Assembly (NCBI GenBank): GCA_004552725.1
Contig: SFNM01000103.1
Coordinates: 1 to 6,428 of the forward strand
Origin: Bacteroidales bacterium
GTDB taxonomy: Bacteria > Bacteroidota > Bacteroidia > Bacteroidales > Muribaculaceae
DNA: 6,428 nucleotides
Direction of reading: 5' to 3'
Shown here piece after piece: positions 1-6,100 of this stretch (within the stretch, counting starts at the first letter, position 1; the number at the start of each line of letters is the position of its first letter). The notes beneath the pieces were generated by a model, which saw only the letters and a list, made by a program, of their open reading frames with translations, was not told the DNA's origin and made no database searches. The position numbers were made by a program, and so were the translations under genes.

Positions 1-576
1 ATGGGCAATAATTTCCGTGCCTCCGGCATCGAAAGCATCGACGTAGATAGTTTCACTCAAGGCGTGAGCGCTGTTTTTGCCGGCGCTCAACCCCGTATGT
101 CATACGCCGAAGCAAAACAAATCATCCAAGAATTCTTCACTAAGATGCAAGAGATGCAGCAAGCCGCTGCTGAGCAACAAGCCAAAATCAATGCCGAAAA
201 AGGTCAAAAATACCTCGCTGAAAACGGCGCTCGCCCCGAAGTGAAGACCACTTCTTCCGGCTTGCAATACGAAGTGCTCGAAGCCGGCACCGGTGCTCAA
301 CCCGCTGCCTCCGACTCCGTGACCGTGCACTATACAGGCCGCCTCATCGACGGAACCGTGTTCGACTCCAGCGTTGAACGCGGCGAACCCGCCACCTTCG
401 GCGTGAGCCAAGTAATCCCCGGATGGGTCGAAGCACTGCAAATGATGAAAGAAGGCGATAAATGGCGCCTCCACATCCCTTCCAACCTCGCTTACGGCCC
501 TCAAGGCGTGCCCGGCATCGGTCCTAACGAAACTCTTATCTTCGACGTTCAACTCATCTCCGTCAACAAGAAATAA
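1..576 (+). CDS. FKBP-type peptidyl-prolyl cis-trans isomerase, copy 1 (5'-truncated by window edge)
   Basis: Predicted proline isomerase (rotamase) that speeds cis-trans isomerisation of X-Pro bonds during folding. Residues 1-65 are a helical FKBP_N dimerisation region rich in Gln, Glu and Ala. Residues 80-190 are the FKBP domain. All the classic pocket positions are visible: Tyr111 (in HYTGR), Phe121-Asp122 (VFDSS), Phe133, Val138-Ile139, Trp142, Tyr165 (AYG) and Phe181. This copy should therefore be catalytically competent. The ATG at base 1 is probably an internal Met: Bacteroidales homologues have roughly a dozen residues before the equivalent of GNNF, in a sequence like SYALGLSxGNNF. 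The true start and any signal peptide therefore lie upstream, and the compartment cannot be read here. It is the first visible gene of a three-FKBP cluster, and its stop overlaps the next start. The family assignment is very secure; the substrate is unknown. Confidence 0.93.
   Translation: MGNNFRASGIESIDVDSFTQGVSAVFAGAQPRMSYAEAKQIIQEFFTKMQEMQQAAAEQQAKINAEKGQKYLAENGARPEVKTTSSGLQYEVLEAGTGAQPAASDSVTVHYTGRLIDGTVFDSSVERGEPATFGVSQVIPGWVEALQMMKEGDKWRLHIPSNLAYGPQGVPGIGPNETLIFDVQLISVNKK
337..399 (+). repeat. Paralogous FKBP segment, copy A (in FKBP copy 1)
   Basis: This 63-base stretch matches 1906-1968 in FKBP copy 3 with 5 mismatches by hand count and no gaps. It encodes the GR-IDGTVFDSSVERGEPA part of the active-site region. 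Three of the five differences lie in two codons that change an amino acid (Leu/Phe and Thr/Lys); the other two are silent. Most synonymous positions are therefore shared, which points to recent duplication or gene conversion rather than protein-level constraint alone. Confidence 0.8.
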
Positions 577-578
577 TG
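574..578 (+). other. TAATG stop-start overlap between FKBP copies 1 and 2
   Basis: The TAA stop of copy 1 (574-576) shares its last A with the ATG of copy 2 (576-578). A one-base overlap of this kind usually means that both genes lie on one transcript and that the second is translated by reinitiation or coupling. The ATG is supported as the real start because the codons directly after it encode a good signal peptide (basic n-region, Ala/Leu core). No Shine-Dalgarno-like sequence precedes it, which is normal for Bacteroidetes. Confidence 0.75.
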
Positions 579-1220
579 TTGCGCAAAACAGCATCTGCCG
601 TATTGGCACTCGCCATGGCCACTGCCGTAGCACAATCTAATGCGCTCAATCAAGCCATCGCCGTGCTCTTAGGCGCTAATATCCAGGCTTCGCTCCTACA
701 TCTGCAGGACCAAGGCATCAACTACGACCGCTCCGAGGTGTTGAATACCTTGCAAGCATACCTTCATGGCGACTCTGTAGACGTTACACCGCAACAAGCG
801 CAGGTAATCTTGCGCGACGCCTTCGATGCCCACGACCGCGAACTTGCTGCCGCCGAAACTGCTTTCATCGACTCCATTGCAGCCCTGCCCAATGCCGCTC
901 GCACTCCCTCCGGATTAGTGTTCATCGTGCTCAATCCCGGCCAAGGCGACTTACCCACCGAAGCCGATACCGTCGAACTCACCTACACCGCCCGATTATC
1001 CTCCGGCGAACTGTTCGACGAGTCGACCGAACCGGTGCAATTCCCCGTGGAAGGCCTGGTGCCCGGTTTCTCCGAAGGTCTCTGCTTGATGCAGCCCGGC
1101 GGCTCTTATCGGCTGGTCATACCCGCTGAATTGGGCTACGGCGCACAAGGCGTGCCCGGTGTAATCCCCGGGGGCGCTGCCTTAGACTTTAACGTCAACC
1201 TCATTAGAATTGTAAAATAA
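576..1220 (+). CDS. Exported FKBP-type peptidyl-prolyl isomerase, copy 2, with diverged pocket
   Basis: A 214-residue predicted envelope FKBP. The start MLRKTASAV, a hydrophobic core and an AVA|QS-like cleavage site near residue 19 indicate a Sec signal peptide without a lipobox Cys, so a periplasmic location is inferred. Residues 22-100 are a weakly conserved helical FKBP_N-like region. Residues 108-213 are the FKBP domain. The pocket keeps Tyr137, Phe147-Asp148, Phe156, Tyr188 and Phe205. The Val-Ile pair is Leu161-Val162, the floor Trp is Phe165, and the usual HY is TY. The loop after the FD pair is shorter than in copies 1 and 3. Activity is likely but may be lowered or altered, or the protein may act mainly as a chaperone. 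It overlaps copy 1 by one base and ends 19 bases before copy 3, so co-transcription is likely. Family call secure; function inferred. Confidence 0.9.
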   Translation: MLRKTASAVLALAMATAVAQSNALNQAIAVLLGANIQASLLHLQDQGINYDRSEVLNTLQAYLHGDSVDVTPQQAQVILRDAFDAHDRELAAAETAFIDSIAALPNAARTPSGLVFIVLNPGQGDLPTEADTVELTYTARLSSGELFDESTEPVQFPVEGLVPGFSEGLCLMQPGGSYRLVIPAELGYGAQGVPGVIPGGAALDFNVNLIRIVK

Positions 1221-1239
1221 CTCTTAACTTACATAAACA

Positions 1240-2148
1240 ATGAAAAAAACGCTTTTTGCTGCCGGCGCTGCTTTGCTCTTGCTCGCCTCAGCATGCACTC
1301 AAGCACCCGAAGAAGGCCAACAGCCTAAATTCGCCGCTTCGCCCGAAATTTGCGACACCATCACCTCATATTATGGCTTCATGGTTGGGTCGTATATGCT
1401 TGGCGACTTCCAACAATTCAAACCCGAAAACCAATCCGAGCAAGTCAAGAACGACATCGTGCGCGGATTGCGCATCGGCCTTTCGCAAGGCACATCGCAA
1501 GGCACTATCATTGGCTTGCAAGTCGCTACCAAAGTACTTAGCGAAATCGATGATTACGAACAACAATTCGGCGTGAAAATCGACCGCGCTCGCTTCCTCA
1601 AAGAATTTATCAAATCTTTCAGCGCCGACAGCCTCGATATGGAAACTATGCGCGATATCAACGTGCAAATGAACCGTATCTTCAACGACCTTCAACAGCA
1701 AGCACAGGCTTTCCAAGACGAACTCGACGCTAAATCGCCTGCGGCAGTGCAAAACGAACGTGCCGGTCAAACATTCCTCGACAAACTCTGCCAATCCGAC
1801 CCCGAAGTGAAGACCACCGAAAGCGGCCTCCGCTACAAAATCACTACTCCCGCTACCGCTGAAGTGGAAATCAACGACCAAACCACACTCACTCTCCACT
1901 ACACCGGCCGCTTCATCGACGGCACCGTGTTCGACTCCAGCGTAGAACGCGGCGAACCCGCCAAATTCCAACCCTCACAAGTAATCCCCGGCTTCGGCGA
2001 AGGACTCAAACTCCTTGGCCCCGGCGCTAAAGCCACCCTTTACATTCCCGGCAACATTGCCTACGGTATCAAAGGTGTGCCACAAATCGGCATCGGCCCC
2101 AACCAACTCCTCATCTTTGAAGTTGAAATCATCGAAGTAGCCGAGTAA
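1240..2148 (+). CDS. FKBP-type peptidyl-prolyl isomerase, copy 3, predicted lipoprotein
   Basis: A 302-residue predicted membrane-anchored proline isomerase. It begins MKKTLFAAG, followed by a Leu-rich core and a lipobox ending in LASAC, with the lipidated Cys at residue 19. The residues after it are TQAPEE. Residues 30-185 form a long helical FKBP_N region, longer than in copy 1, which in the family makes a dimerisation arm. Residues 190-302 are the FKBP domain with Tyr221, Phe231-Asp232, Phe243, Val248-Ile249, Phe252 (Phe where copy 1 has Trp), Tyr275 and Phe293. The pocket is essentially complete, so activity is expected. It probably assists folding of envelope or exported proteins from the membrane surface, but which membrane and which face cannot be settled here. 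Last gene of the FKBP cluster, followed by a strong terminator. The start is fixed by the signal peptide. Part of its domain is almost identical in DNA to copy 1. Confidence 0.93.
   Translation: MKKTLFAAGAALLLLASACTQAPEEGQQPKFAASPEICDTITSYYGFMVGSYMLGDFQQFKPENQSEQVKNDIVRGLRIGLSQGTSQGTIIGLQVATKVLSEIDDYEQQFGVKIDRARFLKEFIKSFSADSLDMETMRDINVQMNRIFNDLQQQAQAFQDELDAKSPAAVQNERAGQTFLDKLCQSDPEVKTTESGLRYKITTPATAEVEINDQTTLTLHYTGRFIDGTVFDSSVERGEPAKFQPSQVIPGFGEGLKLLGPGAKATLYIPGNIAYGIKGVPQIGIGPNQLLIFEVEIIEVAE
1906..1968 (+). repeat. Paralogous FKBP segment, copy B (in FKBP copy 3)
   Basis: Partner of 337-399: same strand, same frame, 58 of 63 bases identical by hand count. A further 17-base identity links 235-251 with 1801-1817 (CCCGAAGTGAAGACCAC), just before each FKBP domain, and 14 bases (CAAGTAATCCCCGG) are shared shortly after. 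Between these blocks the two genes differ much more. The patchy pattern suits gene conversion as well as simple duplication. Confidence 0.8.
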
Positions 2149-2165
2149 GTTGTATAGATAATATA

Positions 2166-2208
2166 GGCTGTAGGGATGCGCTGTTTGGCCGCCCCTACAG
2201 CCTTTTTT
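2166..2208 (+). terminator. Rho-independent terminator closing the FKBP cluster
   Basis: A perfect 10-bp inverted repeat, GGCTGTAGGG (2166-2175) with CCCTACAGCC (2193-2202), is followed directly by six T residues (2203-2208). Three further G-C pairs can form inside the loop (GCG 2178-2180 with CGC 2190-2192). It lies 17 bases after the stop of FKBP copy 3, as expected for the end of that transcript, and 15 bases before the recO start codon. Confidence 0.88.
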
Positions 2209-2223
2209 CAATCTTAGCGACGT

Positions 2224-2952
2224 ATGATTACCTCCCTGCGATGTATCGCCTTGCGCACCATTAAATACAACGACCGCCATTGTATCGTCTCCGTTTGGAG
2301 CGAGCAAATGGGGCGCGTCGGATTGTTGGTGTCGGCCGGAAACGGCCGCGAAGACCGCCGACGTCGCGCTCTGATGATGCCCCTCGGCATGTTTGAATGT
2401 CAAGGCTCAATTCGCCCCGGTAGCGACCTGTTCAAAATCACCGACGTCGCCCCGCTATATGTGCCGGCCACTCTCACCGATAGCCCCGCTCGCTCGGCCG
2501 TGGCCATGTTCATAGCCGAAGTAATCGAACGTACCTTGCACGACTCACCTCCCGATGCTACGCTTACCAACGCCTTGTTCTCGGCCGTGCAACTGCTCGA
2601 CTGCCTGCCCTCCGGTGCCGATGTAGCATCATTTCCCATCACCTTCCTTTGCCATTTGGCTCGGCTGTTGGGTATCGCTCCCAATGTTGACCAATGGCAG
2701 CGGGGTTCATTCTTTGACATGAGCGATGGCCGCTTCCGGCGCTCCGCACCTCTCGACCACCTCGCTTTACAGCCCGCTGAGGCGCGCATCGCCGCCCTCG
2801 TGATGCGCTCCGACTTCCGCACTGCCGGACGCCTCCCTCTCAACCGCCAACTCCGTCGCACTATCCTCGACAAACTCCTCCAATACTACAGCATCCACCA
2901 CTGCGACCTCACCACCTTGCGCACCCTCCCCATCCTACAGTCACTCTTCTAA
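2224..2952 (+). CDS. recO: DNA repair protein RecO
   Basis: A 242-residue RecO, the mediator that, with RecR, loads RecA onto SSB-coated single-stranded DNA in RecF-pathway recombinational repair and anneals complementary strands; it is cytosolic. The N-terminal 80 or so residues fit the OB-fold, including KYNDRHCIV (14-22), the pattern at the start of Bacteroides RecO proteins. The rest is the helical C-terminal domain, with LARLLGIAPN (145-154), FFDMSDGRF (163-171) and a final LQSLF tail, all characteristic of Bacteroidales RecO. No CxxC zinc site is visible. Length is normal for the order, and the ATG gives an N-terminus aligning with remembered homologues. It starts just 15 bases after the T-run of the FKBP terminator, with no clear promoter or Shine-Dalgarno sequence, so its expression may depend on read-through or an unrecognised promoter. 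Identification is from recognised sequence patterns, not a search. Confidence 0.92.
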   Translation: MITSLRCIALRTIKYNDRHCIVSVWSEQMGRVGLLVSAGNGREDRRRRALMMPLGMFECQGSIRPGSDLFKITDVAPLYVPATLTDSPARSAVAMFIAEVIERTLHDSPPDATLTNALFSAVQLLDCLPSGADVASFPITFLCHLARLLGIAPNVDQWQRGSFFDMSDGRFRRSAPLDHLALQPAEARIAALVMRSDFRTAGRLPLNRQLRRTILDKLLQYYSIHHCDLTTLRTLPILQSLF

Positions 2953-3061
2953 GCATTAGACGGGATTTGGGGTCTTTGCCTCACCAAAGGAGTAGGTGTG
3001 ATTAAGTGAATAGGCGTTTTTTGCTAAAAATGTTTAAATTGGAATAAATTGTGAAGAATAA

Positions 3062-3092
3062 TTGGGTAATTGCAATAAAATTGCTACCTTTG
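3062..3092 (+). promoter_or_regulatory. Bacteroidetes-type sigma-ABfr promoter for the large surface protein gene
   Basis: TACCTTTG at 3085-3092 is an exact match to the Bacteroidetes -7 consensus TAnnTTTG. TTG at 3062-3064 is in the position of the -33 element, with a 20-base spacer (consensus about 19-21). The surrounding DNA is AT-rich and lies in the only sizeable gap between genes here. Transcription would start near 3098-3100, leaving a leader of about 30 bases that is rich in A and T and lacks a Shine-Dalgarno sequence, the usual form of an efficient Bacteroidetes leader. Confidence 0.75.
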
Positions 3093-3130
3093 GGGGAGTT
3101 TTTTCTGAAATTATAATATTTTGCCTGTTT

Positions 3131-6100
3131 ATGCAAAACTACCCTAATAACCCAATCTTCAAATTATCACTTGGCTTGGCTATGTGCCTTTGCCCGATTG
3201 TAGCGTCAGCGGCCACGGGTCAAACTGTCGCTTTCTATGAATTCACTAATGATGTGTCGACCCTCGGTTGGTCGGCTGTAGATACTAACGAAGATGGGAT
3301 TACCTGGGGCTTTACCGAATATCTTAACGGCTTGGCTTACATAGGTAATACCACAGATAAAGCATCCGACGACTGGCTGTTTTCGCCTGCACTAACGCTC
3401 GATGGCGGCACCGACTATTTGCTTCAATATACAGTGGCTCTGCGAGGTTGTTTTGCTCCGGAAACCTTAGACTTTTATATCGGAGACCAACCGAATGTTG
3501 GCTCGATGACCCGCCAATTGGTGAGTGAGGTTTATGATTTCGAGGCCGGCAAGGTGACTCGTTACTGCCATGTGCATCTCGATACCCCTAAACCCATTAT
3601 CTATGTGGGCTTGCACCACAGTGCGCCGGCGGCCAACGGGGTTATGTCGCTTAAGCGTTTTCGTGTGAGCACTGCCGACCCTCAGCAGCCCGATGCCATA
3701 TATTCCATGGCCGTGGTGCCGAATAAAACCGCGGGCACACTCAAAGTGAAGTGGCTCAATCCTGAGCGTGATGTCAACAACGCTCATATCTCCACTGCGA
3801 TGAGTGCGAGTGTAGCGGTAAACGGTGTGGAAGTGGCAACTGCCGATAATTGTATAGCCGGCGAGGAGAGTTCCGTAGTGATTACCCCCGAGGTGTTAAC
3901 CGGCAAAATCATCGTGTCGGTAACTACTGCCATCGACCCATCCAAGCCTGCAGTAGCCACAGAAATGATAGTGGACCTTGACGATGAGGCCGGTCCGCAA
4001 ACCCTCGAAGCCAACTTTAGCATCAATACGCGTGAAGAATTTGCCGATTGGACCGTGCTCAATGCCGATAACAACGCCAACCAATTCAAATTCGACTACG
4101 GCTCGGCCTATCTGCAAGGCTCCGGGAAATGTAACGATTGGCTCATCACTCCGGCTGTGGAACTCACTTCCGGCACTCGTTATCTTATCCGCTACAAAGC
4201 CAAAACCTCCGGTACGCAATATTATGCCGATTTCAGCATCCGTGTGGGTCAATCAGCCACTGCCGAAGGCCAAACACAAATAATCGACAAGCAAACCAAA
4301 TTGTTGCAGAACGGTTTCGGCGAGTTCGCCACCGTTCAATTCTCAGTTGATGCCGACGGCACTTACTATGTTGGCTTTAACGCTACATACGTAGGCAACT
4401 CACTCGATATCAAGGATGTGCAAGTATATTCAATCGCCCCCGGCGGCGAATTTGCCGACCCCGAATTGTCGCATCCGTATTATGCCGACAATATCTCCGA
4501 CGACCTCGACAACGGCCTTATTGCTGATGCCATTAACACCTACAACAAGCGCATTTCCAGCGAAGGCGTGGAACTTTACATCGCTTCCACCGCTGCCCTT
4601 ATCGATGAATACACCACAGCGCCCAACGGTTTGTTCCACATCCCGTATGCCAACGGCGCTTACTCTATCGATGTGAAAATCCCCGACTTGGGTGGTATGT
4701 TTGGCGGCGGTGCTTGCTATCACAATGGCAAAATTTATTGCAACGAATACGACTATAAGAGTGATTTCCAAGCCATTCACCCCGTATGGAAAATCTTTGA
4801 TGCCTCTACTTTTGAACTTTTGAGCGAAACCGCACTGCCCGACAACGGCCAGGCCACAACGAAGGCTCTCACTTACTGCCCCGATAACGACCGTATCTAT
4901 GGCTTCAACCGCGATTATAGCGACACACGATTGGTGGAAATCGACCCCTCTACCGGTGCAATATCCTTTATTTCCGGGGTACTTGACCCGCATAAGAATT
5001 TTGTGGCTATAACGGCTACCACCGATGGTCAACTGCTCTGCATCTATCTCAGAGAAGACTACATTACCGGCGACCAAACTCATTATTTGGCTCGTATAGA
5101 CCGCACCACAGGCCGTATTGTCACCATCGGCCAAATCACCGGAGTGAACCTCCTGCCCGAGGATATTCTCTACAATATGAAATTCCGCCAGGCTATGTAT
5201 GTGAACCATTCCGACGGTTCCATCTATTGGACCTTCGGCTCCTCATCAATGGCCATCGGCTCGGAATACTTGCCTACCTTCCGCATCAATCCCATCAGCG
5301 CCAATGCCACATTGTGCCACTATCTCACGTCGGTGAGCGCAGTTTCCGGTGCATTCTTCATCGAGCCGGATATCAATGCACCCGCAGTAGTGACCGATGT
5401 GAAGTACGTCAACGACCCCGACGGTGCTAACTCCGGCGTGCTCTCGTTCACCATGCCCACAACCACTTACAATGGCCAAGCGCTTGAGGGTGAGATTACT
5501 TACACCATCGTAGAAGCCGAAGGCAAACTGTCGTTCTTGGACTATGCAGCGCCCGGTTCGCAAGTGACTTTGCCGCTGGAAGGCGCCAACGGCATCTTCA
5601 ACATCTCTGTTACTTGCGCCAACGATGCCGGCACCTCTGCAGCCATCGACTATGAGTTCTTGGTAGGTTGGGACACCCCGGCAGCGCCTACCAATGTGAC
5701 ACTCGTAGACGAAGGTCTGGACATTACCCTTACATGGACAGCACCTGCTGCAGGCCTCCACGGTCAGCCCTACAATTCGGCAACTTTGCGCTACATCGTG
5801 CTCAACTATATGACCGGCGACGTGCTCGCTCGCGGGCTCACCGAATGTACTTTCTCACTCACCGCCGACCCGGCTCTGCGTCGCCATTGCTACGCTATTT
5901 ATAGCGCTGTAGAGGATACCCCGGTGGCCGGTGCATTGTCCAATTCGGCTGTGGTGGGCGATCCCATCGAACCTCCTTTCGGCGGTGTGTTCCAGAACCG
6001 TGACGATTTTTATAATTACTACACCATAATCGACGATAATCGCGACCGTAGCACCTGGGGCTACGACTCATCTACCGGTGCCGCAATGTACTTCTATAGT

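Noticed and set aside
100..633. Minus-strand open frame opposite FKBP copy 1 and the start of copy 2
   Set aside because: Antisense shadow of well-conserved FKBP coding sequence, with no recognisable protein pattern.
1366..1971. Minus-strand open frame of about 200 codons opposite FKBP copy 3
   Set aside because: It lies wholly antisense to a secure gene. It arises from the GC-rich codon pattern of that gene, and its translation resembles no family.
2150..2178. TTG at 2150-2152 with TAGGGATG at 2171-2178 as a promoter for recO
   Set aside because: The second element matches TAnnTTTG poorly and the spacer is 18 bases. It also overlaps the terminator stem.
2400..2873. Minus-strand open frame opposite recO
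   Set aside because: Arg/Ser-rich translation typical of an antisense shadow; recO is firmly supported on the plus strand.
2973..2990. Small hairpin after recO (TCTTTG with CAAAGG, 6-base loop) as a possible terminator
   Set aside because: The stem is only six pairs including one G-T, and no T-run follows directly; the nearest is at 3017-3022. Too weak to call.
3182..3195. Cys19 or Cys21 of the large surface protein as a lipidation site
   Set aside because: The residues before each Cys (LAM, MCL) do not form a good lipobox, while an ASA cleavage site for ordinary signal peptidase follows at residue 27.
4430..5209. Minus-strand open frame of about 260 codons inside the large surface protein gene
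   Set aside because: The plus-strand frame here is continuous from 3131 with a signal peptide and recognisable domains. The antisense frame has no such support and no promoter or upstream signal.
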